From Diplosphaera chodatii (taxonomy: Eukaryota; Chlorophyta; Trebouxiophyceae; Prasiolales; Stichococcaceae), in the NCBI GenBank assembly GCA_032358165.1, contig JAALGY010000017.1, forward strand, positions 2,356,001 to 2,420,000: a stretch of DNA of 64,000 nt. Direction: 5' to 3'. How positions within the stretch are numbered: position 1 is the first letter of the stretch; the number at the start of each line of letters is the position of its first letter. Below are positions 1 through 13,800 of this stretch, one piece after another. The position numbers and the translations under genes are program-made. The notes under the pieces were generated by a model. It had not been told where the DNA came from, did not search any database, and saw only the letters and a program-made list of their open reading frames with translations.

Positions 1-3000
1 TTCTGGCTGGGAGATGACGGGGAAGTACACCTGGATCTGCAGGTAGTGTCCCGAATAGAGGTCAGAGAGCTCGGCATCCGCCAACCAAGGTTGACACTGT
101 GCAGAGCATGGAAGGTAGCTTACGCATGCTGGAGTCAACACTGGAAGTAGCGCTGTTGCCACAATGCAGGGCTGCTGTACCTGGTCGGCGTCCCACATGC
201 TGACATTCACATTGGCGGGCGGTAGTGCCTGGTGTGAGAACATGTACTGGGAGGCGTTTGGGAAGCGGCGGTGCACGCGCTGCCAGAAGTTGACGGTGAA
301 GGTGCCGTTCTCGGCGTACCTGAGAGCTGGCAGCAGCACAGCACCCTGCACAGCATGGACATCTCTGGGCTTTTGGTGCTGTTGTAAACATCAGAGCGGC
401 TGCTACTGAACGAGTGGCTTTGACCATGCAGGATGGCACACAATCTGCCCAGAGCATCACACGAGGTGAAACTGCCAGAGCTGCCACCTCTCTCTGCTAT
501 GAGTGCAACCATGCTGACCGGGCATGAGCTCCTGTGCACCTGGGCATTGCGGTTGCAGGACAGTGCGTTGCCAAATAACGAGTCTGGGGCGATGGTGGCG
601 TTGCGTGGCTCGCCCAGGAAGTACGGCACTGGCCAGGAGGCAAGGGCCTCATCTGTCAGCGGGAAGAAGGCACTGCAGCGCACAAAACACCGCTCGCTGA
701 TAGCTACCATTATGTACTTGGTGCCATACAGTGCTGCGTGTTGCTGGTCCAGCAGCCGTACAGTGCTGATCATCAAGCAAAGCTGCCTATGGGCGGCAAG
801 CACCATACACAAACGAAGATCCGCAAGCCGTACTTCCAGCACACAAGCAAGGCATGATGCAGTGTGACCCGCGATGACGGCACCATGCCTGCTTTCAGCG
901 CACGGAGATGCGGACTTTTCGGACCAGTGTGCAGCAGCTCATGCAAGATGACAGAGTGCTCTCACTAGGGTTGTCCGATGTTGTCGCCGGCTGGCACCGG
1001 TGCTGGCAAGTCCGGCACACATAGACCTAATTGGCCCTGCTGCGCCGCCGCCTGCAGCTGGAACCCCTGCAACGCACCATCAGCAGCGTTGTGGGTGTAA
1101 AACTCAAATGCTCATTATTGTGGGAGCGCTGCTGCCTGCAGGATTGAGCCAGTCACTACGACGGAGTGAAGCCCCACCTCGATGTCGTCAGGCGATAGCG
1201 CTATGCATGTGCCACCAACAGCAACACAAGTTGCAGAAGGTGCCCCTGCCACTGGCTTCAGGTTGCACACTTGCAGGCCGTTCACATAATACTCCCCAAC
1301 TCCGGCTGCAGCAGAGCGACAGCAGGTGGAATCACTGCTCAGGCTTGTCCCGAGCTTCCGGCGGTTTCGAGTACTAACATGTGGGGGCAATGCACTGTAG
1401 GAGCACCTGGGAGTGACACATTCTGCAGGCCCCCGATGCCCCGGGAGTGAAGGTATGCCACCTGCACGGATCGAGTCCCAAGGGGGTATGGTAAACAAAC
1501 GTGCGAGTTTCACCATTCCGTTTCAACTTGTAAAAGACGATGGGCTTGACAGCACATCCACGACGTGCCATGCGAAGAGAGGACATGGGTCGGCAGTCCC
1601 ACCTGCTGCTTGTTGAGCGCGTCGTCGAAGATGGACAGCTCGGCCAGCCTGCCACTGAAGAAGCGGTCTGCGTTGAGGTCCACCCGGCCGCACAGTGTGA
1701 TCGGGGAGTTGAGGAACATGGGGTCGCCGCCGCTCACCAGCTTCTTGACGTTGTCGCTGCCTGCCAGCAACACATCAGTGTAAAACACCCTGTCAACATG
1801 CAGGTGTCGTCCATGTGATTTCGTCGCATGCATGAAACATGATACCGCACAACCTCGCCATAGCATGTGGCTGGCAACAGCCATAAGTATCAGTGTCTGC
1901 CAGTGTCTGCCAGAGGTGCGCAGGGTTGTGCAAAGTGTGCACCGATGTAGGAGCCATTGCCAAGCGTTTGGCCCACGAGCTTGCCATCAATGTACAGTTC
2001 CAGGCCCCTGCCGCCCTGACTGTGCGTTGTGGCCGTCACCTGCCGTGCAAATGATGAGAGGGCCATGTGGTTGCACACGTTGCAGGCCCGTTGCTGGATC
2101 ATGGCGACGATCCCTTAAAATGTCTTTGCCTGAGGCTAGCATGCCGGCAGGCCATGTCAAGATGTAGGGCACGAGGAGACATTGCAGCACTGCAGCTCAC
2201 CATGTGCCAGCGGTCATCCTCGACAACATTGGCGGTGCCTGCAGAAATATTACGGGCTAGGGCATTGCCAACCTGCGGCCAGCATACGACCCATTTCCCC
2301 TTGCACAGAATAACAGCTCCTTTTTAACATCAGAAACCGTGTCGGACGTGATCCAGCTGTCATGATGTCAGGCATGCAGCAACAGTATGATCTGTCTGAA
2401 GGCAGCTGCCAAGTCAATCAAGGCAGCCTGAAGATCCTCTGGTGGCTGGCGGCTGCATAAAATTGGCAGACACATGCTGACCTGGCCATCGCTGTCCACG
2501 AAGGTGAGGGAGCTGTTTGCGCGGCTGACGTCGTTCGAGTCCTTTGCCAGGGCACGCACGATGCCGTAGGATGGGTTGCTCGTCTGAGGGGCGAACAGAC
2601 TGACCTGCACGCAAGCACAGCACGCTCCTGAAGCAGCCCATCTGCGCCAACATGCTGGCATCTTCAGCACGCTGCGCTGTGTGGCAAGAGATAGGTCAGC
2701 CAGGGCGCCTGCCCCTGTGTCCCACCTGATTGGGAAACAGAGCCTCATTACCCGGCCCCGCTGTGCGGGCTCCGCTTACGTTCCAGTGGGAGTAGAAGTA
2801 TGAGTTGGAACCTGCCCATTGACCACGAAGGCAGGTTGGAGCAGCGCATCATGATAATCAGGGAGCAAACTGCCAAGTATGTGCATAGGCAGACACCTTT
2901 TACAGCAGGCCGCACTGGGCATCACTCAGGGTATGCCAAGTGCTTTGTGCTTTACGATGAGGAGTTGCCTCATGCACCCCCTGAGGGCCTGATTGCTACC

Positions 3001-6000
3001 GAAAATGCCAGCTCGGCTGCTGGACATGCTGACAACCGTACCTTGCCCAAACAGATTGCCAAAGCGGACCCACACGCTGACGGCCCAGCTGCCGGAGCGC
3101 CCATAGGGCACTGAGTCGAGCAGCAGCGCGCCTTTCCCGCTCTGCATAACACCCTCAACATCCATGCCGTATACGCCTGGATAGCGCTTGCATTGTGTCG
3201 TAGCCGGCAGCTTGGACTGCTGAAATTGCCGAGGTCAGACACAGCACAGCTGGCGCACCGCATTGCACTCCAGTGCGGTCGTGACGCCTCCCAGGTAGTT
3301 GTCAGGTGCGAAGTTGACGCCCCTGCCCGAAGTCGTACCATTGTAGCGCCGATCGGCTGAGCTTGTGTTCCCATCTATGACCATAAGCATCCCACGTTTG
3401 AGCAGCGGTGTGTGGTGCTGACCCTCAGCGTGTCAAATCCTTACATGGATCCAGGAGGGCTCGAGAAAGGGCCCCAAATACACCGCAGCTTGACTGTCAG
3501 AAAACGCCTACCTGTCAATGAGAAGAATGCCAGTGGCGCTGGCAGGTTCCGCCCAGCAGCTGCAGCGCTTAATGGGTTTTGAGGTCCCTTCGGCTTCTCC
3601 TGCAGATGTGCATTGACAAGACAAACGTTTTAGCGTGTCATGAGCGCAAACTCTGGCTGGTCTGGAACCGCCAAGGCGAACCTGACTGTCAAGCAGTGGT
3701 ACAGCCATGCAGGGCGCTAGTTGCAATGTGCAGCGTGCACGGTGCCATCAGCAACAGCGGCCGTCACCTGGCGGTAGATGGCTGCAACCTGCGCAGCTGT
3801 CAGCTGAGTGTTGTAGATGCCCAGGTTGGCGACCGCGCCAGCATAGAAGCGATCGGGATCCAGGTCTGAGCGTGCGCAGAGGGTTATGGGCTGGGTGGCT
3901 GGGATGAGCAGGGGGTCCCCGGCCGTGATGTTCACCACCGCCCCCTCGGAATCTGCAGCGCCAGCCACTACAACATGGATCAGCATGTATGTATCATCTG
4001 GCGTACGACCAATTAGTACTACAGGGACACTGCTATGGTAAACAGTGACCACGATCAACATATGGAGCCTGGGTGCTCATGTCGCTGCTGCTTGCTTGTG
4101 GTTCGATGGACCACTACTGAAATGTAATCACTCGAATGTGGCGTCGGCACCATTGAGCTGGGCAGGCTCTGTTGAGCGTACTTGTGTACGTCTGGTTGGG
4201 CCTCAGGGACCCGACAAGCCGGCCATCCAGGAAGATGTTGTACCCACGAACGCCGCGCGCGTTGGTCGTCAGCGTGAACATGTGCCAGTTGCCGTCCGAC
4301 AGCATCTGTGCTGTAGATTTGTTGATAGGGTTAGATGTGGAGACCTGCGGAGCACACATGCTGTTGGCTGAGGAAACGAGAGCACGGCATAGACCACCAT
4401 GTCCAAGGGCAAAAGCATGTGCCGTGCACAAAGAACTTTGGCCATTCAATGGCAGCATGCTGTGCTGCGCTACCTTGCCATTCGAGTCGAGGAAGGTGCT
4501 GGCATTGCTGTACAAGTCGTTGGAGTCCCGCACCATTGTACGAATGATGCCATATGCTGCGCAAGATGAAAGCAGCATGTCATGTATGTCACTGCTGCTT
4601 CTATGCAAGTGGACATGAAACAGTAAGGTGCAGTCAGCATCCTGGGCAGCAAGGGACTGGTCGTGTGAAGCATGCTGCGTCCACTCACAATGGTGTGTGA
4701 CTTCCGGCACATAGACCTGGATCTGCACAGCAGGCATTGGCACAATCTAAGCTGAGTTCACTGCAGCAGGCCAGATATGCCTGCTATCCTGTTCCAGCAT
4801 TCCACAGCATGCCCAGCAGAGTCATCATGGTTTACTTGTTGCGTAGAGCATGGTCTGCAAACAGTGAATACACTAAGCAGGTACACAGATGTGGAACTGC
4901 TATTGTCTTGAAACACACTGGCCTATCATGTGGGCGATGTCACTGCATGAAGAGCTGGTTCACGCACAAGGCCCGACTGCAAAACACAAGGCAAGTTGGA
5001 GTTTGAAAGCCCACCTGGTTGGGCTTGATGGACTGATTGCCGGGGACAGTGGCATTGTGGGAGTACAGATATGCCAGGCCGCCGCCCAGAAGCTGCGTCG
5101 GCTTCACCCAAAAGCTGATGGCAAAGGGCCCCGCCGCCCCGTAGGTGACGTTGCTCAACTGCGCATAACCCTGCCGCCCCTGCAAGGACAGACGCCAGGT
5201 ACATGTGCCTGACGGCGGCATCAACCATGTTAGGTGATTCGTGACTTTTATACGAATCTGTAGGAATAACTGAATGCCTGTGATGGCAGCAGGTGCACCG
5301 AAGGCAGCTCAAAGAGATGTCAAGGTTGCACCGCGCTGCAGTTGAGCACAGTGCCGCCAAGCTGCGTGTCTGCGGTGAAGTCGCTGCCATTGAACAGGTT
5401 GCCCAGCGTGCTGCTTCCTGGCACCGTGCTCACCAGGGTGCCATCTGCGATAATTGATATGCTGGAAGGAGTCAGCACCTGGGTGGTTTGCCGAATGCTG
5501 AACACGAGGAGGGCGCCAAGCACTGGGCGGTGCATATGTTCGGCATGCAGCACATACTCTGCAGAGGGAAGTAAGCCACGGCTGCCGGCACGCTGCTGGG
5601 CGGGCGGTAGATATCTGCATCGTTGAGAGCTGGAGCAGGAGCCCCCGGTTCAGAGGCCGCCCGCACAGCATTTGCATTACCAGGCGCCAGGGGCCCCGGC
5701 GCCTGCAGCAGGTGACGGCCTGCCTGCAAGCTAGCTGGTCCATCCACCTAGCAAGGCACGCATGTAAAGATGAGGAGATGAGGAAGAACTGCAATCTGCA
5801 GTGCACCTCTGAAGCTGTGATGCATCTGCGTCTTCACCACGAGAAATATTGACGCCGCAGCAACAGTGAAACCCTTTATATGCTGTGACTACGATGTCAG
5901 GCATGGAGTTGGGGACGCCTTTGAGTCGTCAGGTGGTGCACAAAGGTGCACAGTAACTTCTTGCAAGTGCTGCAGTGCCTGCTCATCAGCCACAGCTGCT

Positions 6001-6225
6001 TGGGTGCACAGGCACGGTAAGCAATCGTCCCACTCGAAGCTGTGGCTGCTGGTGTCGGCGGCCTGCTGAGTGCTGCCGAAAATGCAAATACACATAAATA
6101 TGCCTTTGCTCGACACTGAACAGAGATTGGCGGTGCAGAGTCAACACGCCTGCGATGCACTGCCCGGCGAGGTTCTGTAGCAGCCGATCAGGACGACGAA
6201 GCTGAGGCTTGCTGCTGCTGGCCAT
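1..6225 (-). CDS. Multi-module LamG/concanavalin-like surface protein (3' end off window)
   Basis: Minus-strand exons encode at least three copies of a LamG-type (concanavalin-like jelly-roll) module. First copy: a FPL strand near 5570, FAISFWVKPTQ near 5140, QIQVYVP near 4715, DSND near 4530, then WHMFTL and FLDGRLVGSL near 4200-4300, and DPDRFYAGAVANLGIY near 3840. Second copy: AVSVWVRFGNL near 3090, DSND near 2540, LYIDGKLVGQTL near 1990, DADRFFSGRLAELSIFDD near 1650. Third copy: FPLTDEALASW near 660, FTVNFWQRVH near 300, IQVYFPV at the left edge, so the gene continues beyond base 1. The D-G-(R/K)-LVG and SIFDD strands are typical of LamG_3-like lectin domains, usually extracellular and carbohydrate- or ligand-binding. 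The start is uncertain: an ATG at 6225 opens a frame, but its link to the first module is not shown. Exons are short and many introns end in TGCAG. Confidence 0.6.
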
Positions 6226-7063
6226 GCCTTGAAGCATGTGGAGCAGTGCCGGGGCGCCATGCTAGCCGTCACAGGCAGGCTGTCAGGCCTCAAGCTGTCA
6301 AGGTCAAGCTGAACTGCCTGTTAGACCTTTGGGCCAACCGTATGGAGCTGCTGATCCTCTTTTGCGCCAGCGATCGCACGTTGGTTGGTGCTCAGAGGTT
6401 ACCGCGCGTTATTTGCACGGCGGTACGCCACGCGATGCTGCTGATAGATGGCCCCTTCAGTTGTCAGCACGCAGGACAGGGGCCAAACCAAGTGTGCGTG
6501 TGCTCACTGTGGCTATGTAGGCTAATAATAGTCCTCTGTGCAACCTGTGCTTACAAATGTTGCTGTGGTAGAGTTGCAAATAAGCACATTGTCCCATGCA
6601 TGTATGCACGGTGATGACCATTGCCAGTCGACCGACTGTCCTGGTACACGTCAGCTCATTGGTCCGACGACGCGTCCACAAGCTGTCGATCACATCTCAC
6701 GGTCGTCACAATAAATCAGCAGGTACCCATTGTTAGAAGGATGTATGTCCTCACCAACTGTAATCTGTTCTAGCCGTACGTGCCAGTATCCGCATGAGAA
6801 CCGGCAGCAGGGCCGGGCAAGCCGGCACACCTTCTGATCGGTTGCTGATCTAGTTGCCTGCGACACAGTTTGCCTGCGTTGCTCCACTGCCCAGCACAGG
6901 TTTGCGGGCCCAAACCATCTTGACGCTGCTCTGCGGCTTGATGCGGCTCCTCATCAGGAGGCTGCTGAGATGCGGCCGCATGCCGGGCACAGCACATGCG
7001 AGACCTGGTGGCGCGTGGCGTCTCCGTGGTGCACCAATGCCTGTGGCATTAACACATCGATAC
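6226..7063. other. Intergenic stretch, no gene seen
   Basis: About 840 bases between the end of the minus-strand exonuclease gene and the possible start of the LamG gene, both on the minus strand. It probably holds the exonuclease 3' UTR and the LamG upstream region. No reading frame here resembles a known family. A TGTAA element on the minus strand lies near 6551-6555 and could be a distant polyadenylation signal. Confidence 0.4.
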
Positions 7064-10000
7064 TCAACAGCACTGTATTGATCCCATCGATGAGCCTGGC
7101 AGATACAACAGCCGCCGGAGCTCCTGGCACTCAAGGCAAACCAGGTACAAGGTAGGTTGCCTGACAGTGAGGTGCTGGACTGGACCGGCGTACAGGTTAT
7201 CTTGAGCTGACCTGCGAGGTGGCGAAGGCCTTGAAGCAGCCGGGCTCCAGGCACACGAAGCGCTGCGCGCCCTCGTCTGGGTGCATGCCAAAGGCGCGGC
7301 CGCAGTCCTGCAGCATGTGGTTAAGTGGTTGATTGGTTGGTCGGTGTCCATAGCATTTGGCAATTGCAGCAATGCTGCCGCTTTGATGACACTGTTGGTG
7401 TCCAACAGCCTGCCTCTACAGTATACAGTAAGACTGCTCTTCCTCCGCAGTCTAGTCCCAGAGCACCTTGCACTGCCGCCCAAAAGCAACACCGCTTTTG
7501 TGTGTGTGGTGCCACAGGCGCAGGCGGCGGTAGCATTGCAGCGTCATCAAGGCGTCGCGTGCGGCGTACAGCACCTGTGCAGGCACTGGGCAGCAGTGTT
7601 ACATCAGACGCAAGCACTTGGCGCAGCCATGAGCCGAGGATTTGAGCTTGCAGGGTGTCGGTACTGTATGTCTTGCTGTCTTGTTCACGCACCTGGCGGG
7701 GCGTGTAGACGATGGCTTCCCAGTTGGATGTGGTTTCCTACATCAGCGCCAAGCATTGAGCCTAAGAGGCCTTCGAAAATGGGCTGTTAGTCGAGTGTCT
7801 TTAGCAGATGCAGGCTTACCCCTTGCATGCGTGGCAGTGTGAGGCCGAAGCAGTGGTGTGCGGCACTAGTGAGGTTGACCTGCAGCAGTGACAGCAGCAA
7901 GGGGGCTTCGTCGTGGGACCCTCACTCATGCTGCAAATGCAAACTGGCAACAGGAATGCTGTCACAAGCGGGAGGTAGAGGACCGACCTGGTCGCCAGCG
8001 TACCCGAGATCCGTCAGCACCTGCAACACCCCATACTGCAGGTCACCCCTGTGTTCACTGTGCAGCATGTGCAGGGCTGCATCGCTGTCAGATCCAATGC
8101 CTCCAAAATGTTGTCACCTCCTGAAGGTCGATGAAGCTGGCAAAGTCGGCACGTCGGAAACCAAAGGAATGCGCCATTTTGCGCTCATCGGACGACGACC
8201 AACCCAGGCCTACAAAGGTGCGGCCCTCCGCCCTGCAGGTGCAACACTCACCTATGCTGGACAGTGCATGACTTACAACATAACATGATGCCATCAAATT
8301 CACCGATGCACACGGCGCCGGGAAAGCTGCGGCGCGGGCTCACCGCAGGAAGGCATCCAGAGCGGGTGGCAGCAGCACGAGCCCGGTGACCTTGATCAGC
8401 AGCACGCATCTGGGCGACGCAAGCTGCAGCAGAGCATCTCGTCCATCACGATCCAACGACCTATGCAGCATCCAGTGTGCCAAGCCAAGTGAAAGCTGTG
8501 GACACTGAGTAGGAGCGGTTTTGGCTGACCTGCAGCAGTGCAATGCGGTTGTCCATGTCTTCCTCCGTGTCAGGCTGCAGCAGAGACAAGCCCAGTGGTT
8601 TGACTGAGCAGCCGAGTTGGAGGGATCAGTAGAGTCGAGTTGAGGGGAAGCAGAAAGAGATCTGCTACAGGACAATGGAATGCTCCAATGATCAGCACCA
8701 TGCAGGGCAAACCTTCCACTCGGTGTCGATGCCAAAGACGTTGTCCACAGCTGACTCCTGCAGACAAAATACAGCTCCATGCAGCCCAGCACCATGAGCA
8801 GGATGGAAGAAGCGCTTGTCTCGTGCCCAAGCGTACTTTCACTGGTACAAACGTTGTTCTTAGATGACTGCTGTAATATGATGGCTGCTGTACTAAGGCT
8901 CATCAGTAAATTGAGTTGAGAAAAGCACCTCTAGCATGCGCAGGCCAGTCGTCAGTTCGGCAGGCTTGGTAGCGACCAGCACTGAGGCACCCCCATAGGT
9001 TCTATGCATGCCAGGGAAGGGCGTCATGCCACGGAAGCGGCCAAGATCCATGAGTGACTCCTCTGTAAACCCCGGGTCGGCCACCTCTATGTTCACGTTG
9101 CACCTGTGCAGGAGATGGTGTAATGTAGGCAGGCAAGTCAGGAGGCAGATCAAATCACACGCTGTTACCAGCAGCAATGCATGGCATCATCACTTGCAGA
9201 TGGCCACATGCAGCTGGTAAGACGGCATCGAGTGTCTGCAGCATCATCGTACCAGCGTCCCTTGCCCGCCAGGCATGCTGTGTGCCTGCAGGCAGGCACG
9301 TGCACAGGAGCGGCGGCATTGAAAGCTGACGATGTTGCTGTGGCGATTGGCAGTGGCGGGGTCTTGGTGGCCTGTGCGTCTTTTGACGGTGGGGCTGACG
9401 GCACCTGCATGTGGGAAATTTGTTGACCCAACGCTGCACAGGGAGCCAGGTGACCAGGCATAGTACAGAAAAAGGCGCTTGTTTGTTGCCGAGCAGCATC
9501 ACATCATGGCGCACACCAAGTCCCACTCACCCCTGTCTGGCTTTGCATGGAAGGTTTTGGTGCCATCGTGCCTGGAGGCTGCTGCCATGCCGCTGGCTTT
9601 GTGATGGCATTGCGGCGTGCTGTGGAGCTCTGCCAAGCTTCCGCTGCAGCAGCACCAGTGAGAGTGGGCCGCTGGTGATCGACAGGCCCAACTGGAGCTG
9701 ATATGGTTGCTGGAGCGCTGCTGCGGCCGCCGAAGCCTCCGCCAGCGCTGGTGCTGCGCTGGTGCCGTTGCTGAGCATCTCGCAGTGCTTCGAACCCCGG
9801 AGGTGGCCTTTGCTGCTCCTTGCCAGACGCAGCGCCTGTTTCACTTGTGGCGGAAGCAGGCCGGCGCGTCAGCGTGCCCGTGCTGCTGGTCCGCTTTGCA
9901 GGTGGCACATACCGTACGTCGACCTTGGGCTTGCTGGGCAGCTCTGGTGCTGAGCTACGGGTGGGTGCTGAGGCTGGACCCTCATGTTTGCTGCTGTCAA

Positions 10001-10373
10001 CATTGGCAGCACCATTGCATGTGCGCTTGCTGCTGCTGTTGGTGCCGTGCGCATAGCTGCTGCGGCTGCTCACAGGTGCAACGTCGATTGGGTTATATGC
10101 TGGGCGCCGTGAGGCTCGCTGTGGAAGCACAATGTACCAAATGAATGTGCAGCGGTCCAAAATGCATACCGCACGGCAATTGGCGAACCAGCCACGATGC
10201 TTGCAAGGTTCTGAAATGTTGGCCCGTTGTAGCACTGAGCTGGGAGAGAGGCGGACCTGCTGAGCGAGGTTGAGTCCCTGCAGGCTTGGCACCGGATCTT
10301 CGTGCCTTATAGAATTGGTCTGCTGTGCAGCAACCTCCGGGGGCAAAAGTGCCTGCAAAGCGCTGGCATCCAT
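7064..10373 (-). CDS. DEDDy 3'-5' exonuclease domain protein, copy A
   Basis: An RNase D/WRN-type 3'-5' exonuclease in many exons. The ATG at 10373 opens with MDASALQALL. A long Pro/Ser/Ala-rich exon follows (about 10120-9525, containing KVDVRYVPPAKR), then an exon with VLVATKPAEL near 8960. Exonuclease motif I is GIDTEW near 8725, followed by DTEEDMDNRIALLQ near 8550 and the motif II region FVGLGWSSSDERKM near 8210. Motif III is YAARDALMTLQCYRRL near 7550, with the Tyr-x3-Asp spacing of DEDDy enzymes. The C-terminus has CGRAFGM and CLEPGCFKAF near 7240-7290 and a last CLEC motif, ending with a TGA at 7064. These are zinc-finger-like Cys pairs, but the paired His residues seen in copy B are not evident. 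It is paralogous to the plus-strand gene at 10831-14593, with matching exon blocks. The substrate (RNA or DNA) cannot be told from sequence. Confidence 0.78.
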
Positions 10374-10830
10374 TCTGGCCTAAGCTCGTGTTGACCCCAC
10401 GCACTCTGCTGTGCGTGGATGGCGACGTGAGGCGGTAGCCCAGCTTGAGGCATAACATGCAGAGCACATCTGGTACTGTCGCATGCCGGGAGCTAAATAT
10501 ACGGCGGGGAGCGAGGGTAATCAGGAAGCCAAGAGGCAGGTCGATATCACTGTCCAAAGATCATCAACATTCAATGGCCATAGGCAAGATCTTGGAACAC
10601 GAGCATCACTAAGGCTGCGTTGTGATGAGATGTGATCCTTTATGTGGTATATATGTACATGTGACAGTGGTGCCCTGCGCAGCCCGTCTGCGCTGAAGCC
10701 CTGATGAGTAGGTGACGACTCGGCAGCTGCAGGTAGCAGCAGATTGCCTGCAAGACCAAGCCTTTGTATGTTGCACAGTCAAGATGCATGGTATGGATTC
10801 CAGCTTGATCAACGTGCACGTTGCTACTTC
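10374..10830. promoter_or_regulatory. Shared upstream region of the divergent exonuclease pair
   Basis: About 457 bases separate the starts of two diverging paralogous exonuclease genes. An AT-rich core with TATATATG lies near 10648, unusual against the GC-rich background. A bidirectional promoter is inferred from position only; no transcription start can be read. Confidence 0.4.
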
Positions 10831-13800
10831 ATGTACAGGATTGACAAGAACATGGGTAGCGGCTGCCACCATGACAGCAGCAGCGTTGAGTGGTCATACT
10901 ATGTTTCCCACCGCACACGTGATAGCAGTTGTAGCCCCAGACGTAGGCGCAGCCTGAGCAGCAGTCCCACTCGCAGTCCCACCCATGGCCGGCGCCTTCA
11001 TAAGCATGACCGGACCCGCAGCCCGAGCCCAAGACACAGCAACCGCAGCAGCCACCACAGGAAACGTCGCAGCCCACTGCACCACTCAATGCACAGCATA
11101 GAATCTGACAGACGACACAGTGGCGGGCGTCGCTCACACCGAAGCAGCAGCGGCAGCCGGGGCCGTCGCAGCAACAGCATGTCACGACCCCACAGTAGGT
11201 CGCACGCAGGCAGCAACCATAACTCTGAGCAGCTCGCGCAGTGGGCCCCCAGCGATAGCATAGCCACTGGACGCTGGTCACATGACGGGCGAGCCCTGCC
11301 TGTGCAGAACATGCCGTGCTGCATACCACCAGCCATGGCGTCACTGTTTGCATGGCAGCGGCACATGCAGCGACTATGTATGTACCTTGGTGTGAAGTAT
11401 GTCAATTTGTGCCCGTCTCACGTGCCAGTGCAGATGTGACGGTTGCAGTTCTTTGCAACATGCAGGTACCTACAAACTTACGCCAGCTATCCAATCAACA
11501 ATGCCGTCCCTTCACTAACACCAGAGGTAAGTCTCATAGCTGCTGCTAAGGGAGTAAGTAGCAGGAACGACACGAATCTGACAGATCGTAGCATGCCATG
11601 CACCTTGCAGATGCGTCGAAACCAAACATGCTCAACTTGATTGATGTACTTGCAGGAGGGTTTCAGGCTCATGACACAAGGCAGCCATTGTTCAGGCTGT
11701 CCTCAGGCGCCCCTTGCCGAGATCATGCCAGACTGCACAGCCGACCACCATGCAACAACGCCTGCCACAACGGCACCGGCAACCCTGCCACCACGGCTCA
11801 TTGCAGCCTGCCACGATGACGAGTGTGCTGCCCCAACCAGTCGCTGGTATGCACATCGGTCTCTACAACCTGATCTGCTACCACTCACAGCCGAGCTGCA
11901 ACGACCATGCTGAGATGCCAGCCCCCTGGAAAATTTGACGGGGCAAAGTGGGGTCTCACACCAGGCCTGTCGTGCATCTACAGCATTGTGTGCTCTCCAT
12001 ATCCAGGTGTGATGTGGACATCATGTACGTCCCGCCGCGCTTCAGGACGGCTGCGGATCTGGCGCAACTCCACCGCCCGCCGCCGCAACAGCACGCTGCG
12101 TTCAGAGGGATGCATCGTCTGTATGCTGGCTGCGACATGATGGTCGCGACCACACCCACCGACCTGGAAATTGGCGTGCACCTACTGGAGGTCAGATTGC
12201 ACGCTGGCCTTGCGTAAGGATTCTACAAAGGTTTCAAAGAAGGCCTCACTGCCCTGCTCCATGACATACTGGTGCAAAGTGAATCAAATGAATAGCCGGA
12301 GCGTCAATATGACCATTATCATCACTCTCTGATGGGAATGTCATATGCTGGGTGCGACGCTCAGGCTTTGACATCAGCTTGCACCTGATGGCGTGAAATG
12401 TACTAAATACGGCATGCCACTGACAGACATGTGTTGGTATTGGAGTGGTACAGTGTCCAGTCACACGTTCATCTTACTGTGTGCGGCCCACAGCTATCGA
12501 TGGCAGACGAGGTCATCGCAATCGACCTGGAGTGGAAGGTACCCTGCCTTGGCAAGCTAGCAACTGCATCTTCAACTGCTATATATTGCATCATTTCTTT
12601 GTAGGCAGCAGATGGTGGGCATCTGAATGACTAATATGCTGGTGCAAAGGTATGTGCTTGGCATGCAGGCGGACACTGATAAGGAACAGGACAATCGGGT
12701 GGCCCTCATCCAGCTGGCATCCTCCTCTGTGGTGCTGCTCATCAAGGTACTGATTCTATCCAGGAATGCTCGTGTCACCGCTCTCGTTGTCATAAGGCTC
12801 GTATGCGCACGCGCTATTGCATTCTGCCATGACTATGCGGGTGCTCTGTGCAGACCACTGGCCTGGATTTTATGCCTGGGCCCCTCGAGGCACTCCTGCG
12901 GTGACCTGCGCTGTTGAGTGATTGTCTTGCTGCTGCACACTGTGGCCTGCAGGGCGCATGGGCATGTCTGCCCAGCAGTCCATTCGTAGGTGTTATACTT
13001 CCGTCGCAAAACCCTGCAGGAAGGAGGGCCGCACATTTGTGGGACTGGGTTGGGGCTCTGCCGACGAGAAGAAAATGCGCAGGTCGTTCGGCTTTGGGCG
13101 TGACGATTTCTCCCGCTTCATCGACCTGCAGGTCTGGCTGTGTGATGTGACAAGAGTCTTGTCTTCAGTCGTGTGAAGTCAGCAACCATCAGTGCGGTGT
13201 AAGGGTCAGGTTGCTCTGCCAGGCGTGCAACTTGTCATCCATAGGAAAGTACCCACAGTGCACCCTCAAATGCAGGACGTCTTTGGGGAGCTGGGCTACC
13301 CCAGAAACCAGGTGGGTGAATGCACTCCGCTTGCAAGGCCCAAGCACCGATGTATTGCCAAACCCCCAGCCAGTGACACCAGTAATGTATTTTCCTGGGT
13401 CGCACACAAGCGCAGGACACACATGCAGCAGCATTGCGTCAGCTGTGCTGCAGGTCAACATTCCTGGCATCGCGGTGAACTGCTTCGGCCTGGTGGTGCC
13501 GTCAATGCACAGCCGGGTGAGGCCACAGCCTGCTGCGTGCGCCATGACGTCGAGCATCACCGCATCAGGCCTACAAAGCAGAGCCACATCTGTGTCCCTT
13601 GTGTGAGTATGGTAACTTTGCTTCTTCAGCGTGGTGATGTGCAACTGGATGACAGCTTCCCCACTGCACAGGAAATCATGACGGGCTGGGACACTCCTGC
13701 GCTAAGCGTGCCGCAGGTATATGCCAGCATCACTCTGTGCTCGTGCATATTTCGCTCAACCAACTTTCAGATATCGACCTTCTGGGCAGCTGTGCATGAT

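Noticed and set aside
10829..11353. Long Cys/Gly-rich minus-strand frame opposite the RS exon
   Set aside because: It is the antisense shadow of the Arg/Ser codons (GC-rich serine codons read as Cys/Gly/Ala). The plus-strand RS reading fits the gene it joins.
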